A stretch of DNA of 64,000 nucleotides, from contig NZ_CADESW010000026.1 in assembly GCF_902830275.1 (NCBI RefSeq), positions 1 through 64,000 on the forward strand. The letters run 5' to 3'. The notes below the pieces were generated by a model. It had not been told where the DNA came from and searched no databases. It saw nothing but the letters and a program-made list of their open reading frames with translations. Below, in pieces: positions 1 to 8,540 of the stretch; positions within the stretch are counted from its first letter, which is position 1; each line of letters starts with the position of its first letter. Origin of the DNA: Burkholderia stagnalis. GTDB taxonomy: Bacteria; Pseudomonadota; Gammaproteobacteria; Burkholderiales; Burkholderiaceae. Both the position numbers and the translations under genes were made by a program.

Positions 1-612
1 ATTCCGCGCGGCGTCGCGGCGCTCGGCTTCACGCAGCAGGTGCCGACCGAGGATCGCTACGTGCTGCGCAAGAGCGAGCTGCTCGACCGGCTCGACGCGC
101 TGCTCGGCGGGCGGGTGGCCGAGGAACTGGTGTTCGCCGACGTGTCGACCGGCGCGCAGAACGATCTCGAACGCGCGACCGCGATGGTGCGCCACATGGT
201 CACGCAATACGGGATGAGCGAGAGCGTCGGCCTCGCGACCTTCGACGACGGCCCGCGCACGGGCATACCCGGCGCGTGGCATGGCGGCGAAGGGCGCTGC
301 AGCGAGCACACCGCGCAGCTGATCGACGACGAGGTGCGCTCGCTGCTCGCCGACGCGCATGCGCGGGTGGCCGCGACCCTCGCCGAGCATCGCGACGCGC
401 TCGAGCGGATCGCGCGGCGCCTGCTCGAATGCGAAGTGCTCGAACACGACGCGCTGCAGGCTCTGATTGCGTCGCCGCCGGACGACGCGCCCGCGCAGCA
501 GCGCGCGGAACAACCGAAGCAGGGCGCATCGCCCGCCGGCGGGCGCGGCGACGCAACCGCCGACGTGCACGACTTCATGGCCTACGACGCGCCACGCAAA
601 CCCGATCGCTGA
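1..612 (+). CDS. ftsH: FtsH-family ATP-dependent zinc metalloprotease, C-terminal part
   Basis: The reading frame is open from base 1, so the gene begins outside the window and only the last 203 residues are seen. They cover the end of the M41 peptidase domain: GGRVAEELVF, then STGAQNDLERAT, whose Asp (visible residue 55) matches the third zinc ligand of FtsH, then the MVTQYGMS stretch. The AAA+ ATPase and the HEXXH motif must lie upstream. FtsH proteases sit in the inner membrane and degrade misassembled membrane proteins and some regulators. The tail after residue ~150 is Ala/Pro/Gln-rich and low in complexity. The segment after YGMS is atypical of housekeeping FtsH, so this may be a second, divergent FtsH copy. 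Confidence 0.88.
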   Translation: MPRGVAALGFTQQVPTEDRYVLRKSELLDRLDALLGGRVAEELVFADVSTGAQNDLERATAMVRHMVTQYGMSESVGLATFDDGPRTGIPGAWHGGEGRCSEHTAQLIDDEVRSLLADAHARVAATLAEHRDALERIARRLLECEVLEHDALQALIASPPDDAPAQQRAEQPKQGASPAGGRGDATADVHDFMAYDAPRKPDR

Positions 613-746
613 CGGATCGCCAACTTTGGCGCGCCGGTTCAAGTCCGGGAAATGCCGATTGCCACCCGCGCGCTGCCGGGCCAACAATCGATCGGCACCC
701 GGCGCGATCGCGCCGCATCCATCCCCATTCTTCCGACGGAGTCGCC

Positions 747-1214
747 ATGAGCGAAGAGCGTGTGTCGGTCGACGTCGCGCAATGCGAACGCTTCCGCTTC
801 GAAGTCCGTTTCACGGGCACGGACCTGCCCGTGATGCTCACCGACGAACCACCGCCGCTCGGGCAGGGCAGCGGGCCGAATCCGGTGCGCCTGCTGGCGG
901 CATCGGTCGCGCATTGTCTCGCGGCCAGCCTGCTGTTCGCGCTCGACAAACATCAGATGGATTGCCGGCCGGTGGCCGCGCATATCGACGTCGAAATGGT
1001 GCAGAACGAAACCGGGCGCGTGCGGGTGGGCGCGATGGCGGTGCGGCTGTCGGTCGGCAAGGCGTGGGCCGAACTCGCGGATGCGTCGCGCGCGCTCGAA
1101 CAGTTCGATGCGTATTGCGTCGTCACGGAAAGCGTGCGCACCGGCATTCCGGTGTCGGTCGACGTGTGCGACGTGAACGGCGCGGTGCTCGAGGACGTGC
1201 AGACGAGCTTGTGA
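747..1214 (+). CDS. OsmC/Ohr-family protein
   Basis: 155 residues, the usual OsmC-domain length. The two family cysteines are visible, Cys57 in VAHCLAAS and Cys124 in AYCVVTES. In OsmC/Ohr proteins this pair reduces organic hydroperoxides with thiol or lipoyl partners in the cytoplasm. The stretch LGQGSGPNPVRLLAAS before Cys57 is typical of the OsmC rather than the Ohr branch. The ATG follows an ACGGAG-like ribosome site. The gene stands alone between the protease end and the Cry-like gene. The specific substrate cannot be read from the sequence. Confidence 0.85.
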   Translation: MSEERVSVDVAQCERFRFEVRFTGTDLPVMLTDEPPPLGQGSGPNPVRLLAASVAHCLAASLLFALDKHQMDCRPVAAHIDVEMVQNETGRVRVGAMAVRLSVGKAWAELADASRALEQFDAYCVVTESVRTGIPVSVDVCDVNGAVLEDVQTSL

Positions 1215-1297
1215 CGTCGGACAAAAAATCGTTAAACATTTAGCGCTGCGATTCGTCTACTGAATGTGATGAATATTCAGACAGGACGGACGCAGGC

Positions 1298-2770
1298 ATG
1301 CTGACACGACGCGCATTACTCAAGACGATCCCCGCGGCGGGGCTGGCGATGACGCTGCCGCATGTACACGCGGCCCCCGTCGGCGTGGACGTCGACGATC
1401 TGCTCGACAAGCTGAAGACCGTGGTCGTCACGGCCGTGTCGATGATCCCCGAAGTCGGCGGCATCCTCGGCGCGATCGTGTCGATGCTGTGGCCGGAGCC
1501 CACGCGCGACGTCTGGGGCGAAATACGCCGTCAAGTCGAAGCCATGATCGACGAAAAGATCGACGGCGCCGTGTTCAATCTGCTGCAGGCGAAGCTGAAC
1601 GGCCTCGGCGATGCGCTGAAGCTGTACCTGCAGGCGGTCGCCGCGCAGGACCGCGATACGATCCGGATGCAGTTCATCGCGACGAACACGCAGTTCGTCG
1701 CGGCCGCCCCGGAATTCCAGAATCCGGCGTATGCGTGGACGCTCCTGCCGTTGTTCGCGATCTTCACGCAATTCCACATGGCGCTGCTGCGCGACTGCGT
1801 GCTGCACGGCAAGGACTGGGGCTGGAGCGCCGCGTCGTTCGCCGACGTCGCGAACGAGGCCACGCGCACGACGCAGGCGTATCTCGCGCATATCGATCGC
1901 GTCGCTGCGGCGCAGCGCGCCGAACTCGCGAAGCGCGCGCCGTCGAGCCCGGGCCAGCATCAGACGGCCATCTACGACTACTGGCAGCCGTTCGAGCAGA
2001 GGCTGACGCTGCTCGTCGACGATTTCCGCGTGCTGCTCGTGTATCTCGATCCGGTTGCGCATCCGGAAGCCACGCGGGAGTTTCCGTTCAAGGACGTCTA
2101 CAGCCGCGCATACGGCACTGCCGACGACTGGGATCGCACCTGCGCGCAATGGGCGGCCAACGGCGTCGCGACGCCGTTCAGCGCCCCGCTGGCGGGCTTT
2201 TCCGCGATCGACATCGAACTGTTCAACCGGACGCCGCGCGTCGTCAATGTCCGCTATCCGGCCGGCAAGGGGCCGAAACAGTGGAGCGGGCAGCGCACGG
2301 ATGCGACCGGCATCATCGCCGACCCGCTGGGCGGCGTCGAGAAATACACGGTCGATTTCCCCGCGCCCGCGCCGGACAAGCGATTCAACGTCGAGAAAGC
2401 CGTCGTCACGAGCGGCAGCATTCCGCTCGCGCTCACGCTCGTGCTCGACGACGGCAGCCGCAAGACGCTGTGGAACCGCACCGACCTGCCCGGTGCGCCG
2501 ACCGAGGAGGTCGCCGTGCCCGGCCGGATGCTGACGACGTTGAACATGTGGTCGCGAAGCCGCTTCTACGATCGCGATCTCGGCTGCCTCATCCTCGGCT
2601 TCAGCCGCGACACGCGCTACGTGCCGCCGCATGCGCGGGAGGCGCTCTACATCGGCGCGGTCGTGCAGCCCGATACGGGGCCTGCGTTCCTGCCGCACGG
2701 GATTTCGTCGACGCTGCAGGCGCGGCGCGATGCGTTCTGGCGCGCGATCGAGCTTCGCTCCCGACGGTGA
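1298..2770 (+). CDS. Tat-exported protein with Cry-type delta-endotoxin N-terminal domain
   Basis: 490 residues. The N-terminus MLTRRALLKT plus a hydrophobic stretch and an AHA-like site resembles a Tat signal. Residues ~35-265 match domain I of three-domain Cry toxins (Endotoxin_N): IPEVGGILGAIVSMLWP, a W..I..QVE..I helix, LNGLGDALKLY, a run with LLPLFAIF, then H-ALLRD--LHGKDWGW and a closing helix (FEQRLTLLVDD). Domain I is the helical bundle that inserts into gut membranes. Residues ~275-490 are beta-rich (IDIELFNRTPRVVNV, WSGQRTDATG) and may be a domain II equivalent; a separate domain III is not obvious at this length. Toxicity is inferred from fold only. An inverted repeat (CTGAAT...ATTCAG, 1260-1280) lies just upstream. 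Confidence 0.75.
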   Translation: MLTRRALLKTIPAAGLAMTLPHVHAAPVGVDVDDLLDKLKTVVVTAVSMIPEVGGILGAIVSMLWPEPTRDVWGEIRRQVEAMIDEKIDGAVFNLLQAKLNGLGDALKLYLQAVAAQDRDTIRMQFIATNTQFVAAAPEFQNPAYAWTLLPLFAIFTQFHMALLRDCVLHGKDWGWSAASFADVANEATRTTQAYLAHIDRVAAAQRAELAKRAPSSPGQHQTAIYDYWQPFEQRLTLLVDDFRVLLVYLDPVAHPEATREFPFKDVYSRAYGTADDWDRTCAQWAANGVATPFSAPLAGFSAIDIELFNRTPRVVNVRYPAGKGPKQWSGQRTDATGIIADPLGGVEKYTVDFPAPAPDKRFNVEKAVVTSGSIPLALTLVLDDGSRKTLWNRTDLPGAPTEEVAVPGRMLTTLNMWSRSRFYDRDLGCLILGFSRDTRYVPPHAREALYIGAVVQPDTGPAFLPHGISSTLQARRDAFWRAIELRSRR

Positions 2771-2787
2771 CGCGCTGCGAGCGTGCA

Positions 2788-2812
2788 GCGGGCGAGGGCA
2801 TGTGCCGCCCGC
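2788..2812. terminator. Hairpin between convergent genes
   Basis: A perfect 7-bp stem (GCGGGCG/CGCCCGC) with a loop that can itself pair (GCA/TGC). It lies between the converging Cry-like gene and otsA, so it could end transcription from both sides. No U-tract follows. Confidence 0.45.
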
Positions 2813-2822
2813 CCGATGCACG

Positions 2823-4226
2823 TCACGGATGCACGGCCGCGACCTCCGCAGCATTGGCGAGCGCGTCGAGAAAGCGCGTGCGCCACCAGTGCACGTCGTA
2901 CTTGCGCACGGTCGCCATCAGCGCCGCGTGACGCTGGCGGCGCTCGTCGATCGGCATCGTCAGCGCGCGCTGGATCGCCTGTGCGGTGCCCTGCGTGTCG
3001 TACGGGTTGACGAGCAGCGCATCCCTCAACTGCTCGGCCGCGCCCGCGAAGCGCGACAGCACGAGCACGCCCGGATCGGCTTCGTCCTGCGCGGCGAGGA
3101 ATTCCTTCGCGACCAGATTCATCCCGTCGCGCAGCGGCGTGACGAGCGCGACGCGGCTTGCGCGGTAGAGGCCCGGCAGCCGGCGCCGCGCGACGGTGCG
3201 ATGGATGTAGCGCATCGGCATCCATTCGAGCTCGCCGTAGTCGCCGTTGATCGCGCCGCACAGGCTGTCCATCTCGCGCCGCAGATCGTCGTAGGCGCCG
3301 AGATCCTCGCGGCTCGGCGCGGCGATCTGGATCAGCGTCGCGCGGTTGCGGTTCTCCGGATACTGTTCGAGCAGTTGCCGGAGCGCATGCACGCGCTGCG
3401 GCAGGCCTTTCGTGTAGTCGAGCCGGTCGACGCCGACGAGCAGCTGGCGGCGCGAATACTCGTCGCGCATCCGCTCGAACATGTCGATGCCGTCGCGGTC
3501 GCCCGCGAGCGCCGCGAATTCGTCGACGTTAATGCCGATCGGAAACGCGCCCGCCGCCAGCGTGCGGCCGAACGCATGCAGCCGCCCGTCGGGCAGGCGC
3601 GCGGCGCCGGCTTCCGCCTCGACGTAGTGCTCGAAGTGCAGCAGGTCGCCTTCCGTCTGGAAGCCGACGAGGTCGTACGCGAACAGCGAGCGCATCAGCC
3701 ATTCGTGCTCCGGGATCGCCGCCATGATCGGCTGCGGCGGCATCGGGATGTGCAGGAAGAAGCCGATCGGGTTCGTGCAGCCCATCGCGCGCAGCTCGGC
3801 GGCGAGCGGAATCAGCTGATAGTCGTGCACCCACACGACATCGTCGGGCCGCAGCAGCGTGCGCAGCTTGCGCGCGAACAACTGGTTCACGCGGCGATAG
3901 CCGTCCGCGAAACGTCGGTCGAATTGCGCGAGATCGAGCCGGTAGTGAAACACCGGCCACAGCACGTTGTTCGAATAGCCGAGGTAGTACGCGTCGTAGT
4001 CTTGCGGATCGAGATCGATCGTCGCGAGCTGGATGCCGCCGACGTTCTGCACCTGCACCTCGTTGCCGCGTGACGGTTGATGGTCGTCGCCGCGCAGGCG
4101 GCCGCTCCAGCCGAACCAGACGCCGCCCGTTTCCATCAGGCTGTCCCGCACTGCGACGGCGAGACCGCCCGCGGCGGCTTTACGTGGATCTGCGATGCGA
4201 TTCGATACGACGACGAGACGGCTCAC
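2823..4226 (-). CDS. otsA: Alpha,alpha-trehalose-phosphate synthase (UDP-forming)
   Basis: 467 residues from a GTG start preceded by AGGAG (4232-4236, minus strand), which decides the start; the protein begins SRLVVVSNRIADP like other GT20 enzymes. It transfers glucose from UDP-glucose to glucose-6-phosphate, giving trehalose-6-phosphate in the cytoplasm for osmotic and stress protection. Visible family motifs are VVWVHDYQLIPLA, GFFLHIPMPP, GVDRLDYTKGLPQR and the C-terminal LRDGMNLVAKEFLA. The length is normal. No otsB phosphatase gene is adjacent, so dephosphorylation must be encoded elsewhere. Confidence 0.95.
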   Translation of the reverse strand: MSRLVVVSNRIADPRKAAAGGLAVAVRDSLMETGGVWFGWSGRLRGDDHQPSRGNEVQVQNVGGIQLATIDLDPQDYDAYYLGYSNNVLWPVFHYRLDLAQFDRRFADGYRRVNQLFARKLRTLLRPDDVVWVHDYQLIPLAAELRAMGCTNPIGFFLHIPMPPQPIMAAIPEHEWLMRSLFAYDLVGFQTEGDLLHFEHYVEAEAGAARLPDGRLHAFGRTLAAGAFPIGINVDEFAALAGDRDGIDMFERMRDEYSRRQLLVGVDRLDYTKGLPQRVHALRQLLEQYPENRNRATLIQIAAPSREDLGAYDDLRREMDSLCGAINGDYGELEWMPMRYIHRTVARRRLPGLYRASRVALVTPLRDGMNLVAKEFLAAQDEADPGVLVLSRFAGAAEQLRDALLVNPYDTQGTAQAIQRALTMPIDERRQRHAALMATVRKYDVHWWRTRFLDALANAAEVAAVHP

Positions 4227-4398
4227 CAGCTCTCCTGACGAATGGTGGGGGAAGATCGTGCGGCCACGGCGGGCGACAGGCGCCGCCATCCGCGCGAAGC
4301 GCGAGACGGGGCCGCAATGACCGGGCAGGTGTCGAGGCACGTGACCCGTTGCCCGGCCGGGAGTGCTTTTTTCAGGATACTCGCCATTCGTCGGTTTT

Positions 4399-4423
4399 AA
4401 AAGTCTGCGGGATTCGGCCCCGC
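4399..4423 (-). terminator. Possible Rho-independent terminator after the RNR gene
   Basis: On the minus strand a 5-bp GCGGG/CCCGC stem with a 7-nt loop is followed by AGACTTTT, about 30 bases after the ribonucleotide reductase stop. The stem is short, so the call is tentative. Confidence 0.4.
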
Positions 4424-4453
4424 GCATCTCGCCGTGCGCGCCGTATGCCGACT

Positions 4454-6238
4454 TCAGCCTGCCTGCATCGGCGCATGCCCGAACGCACCGTTGAAGACGA
4501 CGGACGCGAACGCCGGATCGGGGCGAAAGATCGTGATGCCTTTCAGGCGTTCGCGCCATGCGGCGAAGAACAGCGCGTCGACTTGCGCGAGCGAGCAGCG
4601 CCGGTCGACGTTGACCGTTTTCGAGATGGCCGCGTCGACACACGGCTGCAGCGCGGCGAGCATCGACACATGATCGGCCGGCGCGACGTCGGCGGCCTTC
4701 ATGAAGTAGTCGGGCAGCGGCGCGTGTTCGCCATGCAGCTGACGAAACAGCCGGTATGCGTGATTCTCCGCACGAATCGCATGCACGTGATCGTCGCCGG
4801 TGCGCACCTGGCGGCGCTCGACCCAGTCGGTGGGGGGCTCGATGCCATGCGAGCAGTTGTCGCCGAACGCGAGGCTCACGCTGCCCGCCGGCGCGAACGA
4901 CAGCAGGTGGCTGTTGCGCAGCCCGTGCCGCGCGATCACTTCGCGCACGGCCATCGGCAGCGGCGCGCGATGCGACGGGCCGTCGAGATAGTCGGCCGCA
5001 TCGTACGCGGGAAACACGCCGCGCTCGGCCGCGAGCGACGCCGATGCGGAGAACGCGTGATGGCGCATCGTCAGCGCGATCTCGCGCGCGACCATGCGCG
5101 CGGCGGCGCCGTCGTAGCGCAGCCGCAGCATCGTCAGCGCGTCGGCGAGGCCCGTTACGCCGACGCCGATGCGCCGCTTGTCGTGCGCTTCGCGCGCATG
5201 CTCGGCGAGCGGCCACACGGTCAGGTCGATCGCGTTGTCGAGCATGCGAACCTGCACGCGCACGGCTTCGGCGAGCGACGCGAAATCGAAGCGCGGCTCG
5301 CCGTCGACGCCGAACGGATGGCGCACGAAGCGGGTCAGGTCGACCGGCCCGAGCACGCAGCTGCCGTATGCGGGCAGCGGCTGCTCGCCGCACGGGTTCG
5401 TCGCCTCGATGCGCTCGTGCGCGCGCAGCGAATCGGCCGCGCCGATCGTGTCGAGAAACAGCAGGCCGGGCTCGGAGCTGTCGCGCGCCCCGTTGACGAT
5501 CACGTGCCACAGCGCGCGCGCCGGCAGCGTCGCGTAGGTCCAGTTGCCGTCGGGCAGCGCCGTTTGCGTGCAGGCGGGCGAGCAGGGCGGCACGCGATGC
5601 CGCAGCGTCCACGGCAGGTTGTGCTCGACGGCCTGCATGAAGGCGTCGGTCACGCCCACCGACAGGTTGAACGTCGGCCAGCGCCGCCGCCCGCGCTTCG
5701 CTTCGACGAACGCGGCGACGTCCGGATGGTCGCAGCGCAGGACCGCCATCTGCGCGCCGCGGCGCGGGCCCGTGAACGGCAGCGCGCGGCACACGAGGTC
5801 GAAGCGGTCGATCGCGGCGCACACGTCGGGCGTGTCCGCGCCGGATCGCTCGTAGGCCGCGAGCGGCGGCAGCGCGGAGAAGTCGTAGCCGATGCCGCCG
5901 CCCATCAGCAGCGTGATGCGCGCTTCGTCGAGCGCGCGCGCGAGCGCCGCGTGCACGGCGGCGAGCGACGCCGTGCCCGGCATCGCGATCGGATGCACGA
6001 AGCAGTTGACCATCGTGCCTTCCGCGCCGGCGCCCGCGTTGGCCATGATGCGGCCGGCGCCGATCGCGCCGCGCTGCATGTTCCGGTAGAAGATCTGCTC
6101 GACGCGCGCGCGTGCCGTCATCGGCTCCGCGAGCGCGAGTGCATGCGCGACCCGATGGAAAATCGCCGCGCGCGTCGTCTCGCCCGCGCGCGCATAGCGA
6201 TCGGCGAGCACGGCTGCGCATACCGGTTGTTCGTCCAT
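4454..6238 (-). CDS. Class II (adenosylcobalamin-type) ribonucleotide reductase, compact form
   Basis: 594 residues from ATG 6238; the frame stays open upstream to an ATG at 6424, so the start is uncertain. Motifs of the catalytic barrel are present: NCFVHPI with Cys79, GGGIGYDFS (113-121), RRGAQMAVLRCDHPDV, NPCGEQPLPAYGSC with Asn281, radical Cys283, Glu285 and Cys294, then RIGVGVTGLADAL and the phosphate-loop-like APAGSVSLAFGDN. These fit B12-dependent NrdJ-type enzymes that reduce ribonucleotides without oxygen. The protein is short: there is no N-terminal ATP-cone and no C-terminal Cys-rich tail, ending in GHAPMQAG. Either an external thiol re-reduces the enzyme or it is a divergent paralogue. 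Confidence 0.82.
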   Translation of the reverse strand: MDEQPVCAAVLADRYARAGETTRAAIFHRVAHALALAEPMTARARVEQIFYRNMQRGAIGAGRIMANAGAGAEGTMVNCFVHPIAMPGTASLAAVHAALARALDEARITLLMGGGIGYDFSALPPLAAYERSGADTPDVCAAIDRFDLVCRALPFTGPRRGAQMAVLRCDHPDVAAFVEAKRGRRRWPTFNLSVGVTDAFMQAVEHNLPWTLRHRVPPCSPACTQTALPDGNWTYATLPARALWHVIVNGARDSSEPGLLFLDTIGAADSLRAHERIEATNPCGEQPLPAYGSCVLGPVDLTRFVRHPFGVDGEPRFDFASLAEAVRVQVRMLDNAIDLTVWPLAEHAREAHDKRRIGVGVTGLADALTMLRLRYDGAAARMVAREIALTMRHHAFSASASLAAERGVFPAYDAADYLDGPSHRAPLPMAVREVIARHGLRNSHLLSFAPAGSVSLAFGDNCSHGIEPPTDWVERRQVRTGDDHVHAIRAENHAYRLFRQLHGEHAPLPDYFMKAADVAPADHVSMLAALQPCVDAAISKTVNVDRRCSLAQVDALFFAAWRERLKGITIFRPDPAFASVVFNGAFGHAPMQAG

Positions 6239-6442
6239 GGCGGCGGTTTCGTTCCAGCGATCAACACACTGTAAGAAGCGCGTCGCGATCGATTTTTGAT
6301 CAAACGCAATTCGCCCGCGGTAGGACGAATGACGATGCGCGCCGCGCCTGGGCGCGCGATATGCGCAGACCCCGGCGGGGATTGCGCTGGCGCGAATGCG
6401 CCGCACGCGGGGGCTTCCGCGCATGCGCGTTTACGTGAGCCT

Positions 6443-6462
6443 CGCGTGCGTCGCCGCACGCG
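6443..6462 (-). terminator. Hairpin downstream of the chemoreceptor gene
   Basis: Perfect 8-bp stem CGCGTGCG/CGCACGCG with a 4-nt loop, about 60 bases past the chemoreceptor stop on the minus strand. There is no U-run. It could instead act as a Rho-entry boundary or be chance in GC-rich DNA. Confidence 0.3.
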
Positions 6463-6522
6463 TTCGTCGGATGTGACGGTCGCGCACGCGCGTGGTGCAG
6501 GCAGGCGCGTCTCGTCGTCACA

Positions 6523-8157
6523 TCACGCGGCAGCCGGCCGCCATGCGCCGTGCGCGGCGGTGGCCGGCTCGTACGCGGCGAACTGCGCGCGCTCGCCGGC
6601 CGGCACCCGGAACGCGGCCACCGTTTCGCCCAGCTCGTGCCCCTGCTGCTCGAGCGACTTCGACGCCGCCGCGGCCTGCTCGACGAGCGCCGCGTTCTGC
6701 TGGGTCGTCTGGTCCATCTGCGTAATCGTCAGGTTCACCTGGTCGATGCCGCGGCTCTGTTCGGCGGAAGCCGCTGCGATCTCACCCATGATGTCGGTCA
6801 CGCGCGCGACCGCCTGCGTGACGTCGCGCATCGTCTTGCCGGCTTCGCCCGCGAGCGTCGAGCCGTCGCGAATCGTCTGCACCGACGCGGAGATCAGCTC
6901 CTTGATCTCCTTGGCCGCCGTCGACGAGCGCTGCGCGAGGCTGCGCACCTCGCTCGCCACGACCGCGAAGCCGCGGCCCTGTTCGCCCGCGCGCGCGGCC
7001 TCGACCGCCGCGTTCAGCGCGAGGATGTTGGTCTGGAACGCGATGCCTTCGATGATGCCGGTGATGTCGGCGATCTTCGACGAGCTGTCGCCGATCTCCG
7101 TCATCGTGTCGACCACGCGGCCGACCACGTCGCTGCCGCGCTGCGCAACCTCCGACGCGTTCGCGGCGAGCGTGCTGGCCTGCTGCGCGTTTTCCGCGTT
7201 CAGGCGCACCGTCGACGTGAATTCCTCCATCGTCGCGGCCGTTTCCTGCAGCGACGCGGCCTGCTCCTCGGTGCGCTGGCTCAGGTCGAGGTTGCCCGAC
7301 GCGATCTCGCCGACCGCGGTGGCGATGCTGCCCGACGCGTCGCGCACGCGGCTCACGATGTCGATCAGCCGCGCATTCATCGTCTGCAGCGCGTCGAGCA
7401 GGTCGCGCGTCTCGTCGTTGCCGCGCACGTCGATGCGGCTGCCGAGATCGCCGTCGGCGACCGTGCGCGCGACGCCGACCGCCGTGACGATCGGCGCGGT
7501 GATCGTGCGCGTCAGCCACAGCCCGCCGACGGCCGCGAGCGCGATTGCGATCGCGCTGATCCCCGCGAGGATGTTGCGCTCGGTCTCGTAGCGATCCGCG
7601 AACGCCTGCGCGATCGCGAGCTCGCGCTCGTGCGTGTAGGCCGCGTATGCGCTGGTCGCGCGCACCAGTTCGGCGAGCAGCGGCCGGCAGTGCTGGTTCA
7701 TTTCCGCGATCGCCTCGTCGCGGCGGCCGCTCTGCGCGAGGCCCACGATGTTGAGCGCGACCGGCCCATAGCTCGCTTCGATGCGCGCGATCTCGGCGAT
7801 CATCTCGCGCGCGCGCTCGGTCGTGTCGGTCGCGTTCGCCATCATGTCCTTCAGCTTGCCGAGCCGGTCCTGCACCTCCTTGTGCGCGCGCTGAACCTCG
7901 GCCAGCTCGAGCGCGACGTCGTCCGGCTTCGTCACCAGCACGAGGTTGCGCGCCGCAATCGCACGCTGGTCGACCGCGGTGCGGACCTGCGCGGAGAGGG
8001 CCGCCCGCGCGTTCACGCCGTTCATGTACCGCGAAAACTCGTTGTTGGTATCGGACAACGCGTTGAGTGCCATGCCCGACACGATCAGGACGATCGCGGC
8101 GAGCAGGCCGAAGCCGCCAAGCAGTTTTGTCTTGATGCTTATTCTGGCGATTTTCAC
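6523..8157 (-). CDS. Methyl-accepting chemotaxis protein
   Basis: 544 residues with classical Tsr/Tar layout: TM1 at ~10-31, a periplasmic four-helix-bundle ligand domain to ~190, TM2 at ~192-213, a HAMP domain, then the signalling domain. The hairpin tip EGIAFQTNILALNAAVEAARA and GRGFAVVASEVRSLAQRS bind CheA/CheW. Glu/Gln-rich methylation helices flank it (RTEEQAASLQETAATMEE). The C-terminus ends in GAWRPAAA, without the NWETF-type CheR tether. The ligand cannot be predicted. The gene is monocistronic with a candidate sigma-28 promoter upstream. Confidence 0.93.
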   Translation of the reverse strand: MKIARISIKTKLLGGFGLLAAIVLIVSGMALNALSDTNNEFSRYMNGVNARAALSAQVRTAVDQRAIAARNLVLVTKPDDVALELAEVQRAHKEVQDRLGKLKDMMANATDTTERAREMIAEIARIEASYGPVALNIVGLAQSGRRDEAIAEMNQHCRPLLAELVRATSAYAAYTHERELAIAQAFADRYETERNILAGISAIAIALAAVGGLWLTRTITAPIVTAVGVARTVADGDLGSRIDVRGNDETRDLLDALQTMNARLIDIVSRVRDASGSIATAVGEIASGNLDLSQRTEEQAASLQETAATMEEFTSTVRLNAENAQQASTLAANASEVAQRGSDVVGRVVDTMTEIGDSSSKIADITGIIEGIAFQTNILALNAAVEAARAGEQGRGFAVVASEVRSLAQRSSTAAKEIKELISASVQTIRDGSTLAGEAGKTMRDVTQAVARVTDIMGEIAAASAEQSRGIDQVNLTITQMDQTTQQNAALVEQAAAASKSLEQQGHELGETVAAFRVPAGERAQFAAYEPATAAHGAWRPAAA

Positions 8158-8226
8158 GGTAGGCCTCTTGGACGAATGGATGGCGGTGGAATGATTATTC
8201 GACCGGCAATTCGGGTCGTGCCGGCT

Positions 8227-8253
8227 TTAACGGGTTTACCGGATAAATCTTTA
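8227..8253 (-). promoter_or_regulatory. Candidate sigma-28 (FliA) promoter of the chemoreceptor
   Basis: On the minus strand the sequence reads TAAA-N15-CCCGTTAA, against TAAA-N15-GCCGATAA for FliA promoters: a full -35 core and 6 of 8 bases at -10. It ends about 70 bases before the chemoreceptor ATG. Chemoreceptor genes are often in the flagellar class 3 regulon. Confidence 0.5.
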
Positions 8254-8495
8254 CCCTTCCAAAACCCTGATTTTCCGCTGGTTTTCCCGCGGCATTTCGT
8301 CAGGCAAGCCATTGATATGCCTCACCTTTGTGGGGCATCTGCCAATTTTCTAATGGGGATCGATCATTCGTGATTCAAGCGTTCATATTCGAATAACCGC
8401 CATAATGTTTTACAGATGATTCAATGGCATCGGTTCGAATTAAAAAATCACCAGTAAATTTCGCATTATTCGTCTGATATTTGCGGGATGCATTT

Positions 8496-8529
8496 GCGGC
8501 CCCGCCCGGACCGGATCGGGCAGGGCCGC
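8496..8529 (-). terminator. Terminator hairpin of the TonB receptor gene
   Basis: A 13-bp stem (GCGGCCCTGCCCG with CGGGCGGGGCCGC, one G-U pair) and an 8-nt loop begin 11 bases after the receptor stop on the minus strand, followed by AAATGCATC. It is the strongest hairpin in the neighbourhood. Confidence 0.6.
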
Positions 8530-8540
8530 GCACCGCTGCG

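Larger units (their letters stand above)
8158..8540. other. Intergenic region between chemoreceptor and TonB receptor
   Basis: No credible gene. It is AT-richer than its surroundings at 8,200-8,480 and holds the candidate flagellar-type promoter for the chemoreceptor and the strong terminator hairpin of the TonB receptor gene. Confidence 0.6.

Noticed and set aside
2823..6221. Reading otsA as the C-terminus of a 1132-residue protein
   Set aside because: The upstream part is the wrong frame of the RNR gene; a GTG with AGGAG at 4226 gives a normal OtsA.
4070..6274. Long plus-strand open frame across otsA and the RNR gene
   Set aside because: Antisense shadow: Arg/His/Gln-rich, no domain, while the minus strand codes for well-conserved enzymes.
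6295..6304. TTTGATCAAA palindrome upstream of the RNR gene as an FNR box
   Set aside because: The half-sites lack the 4-base spacer that FNR needs, so it was not called.
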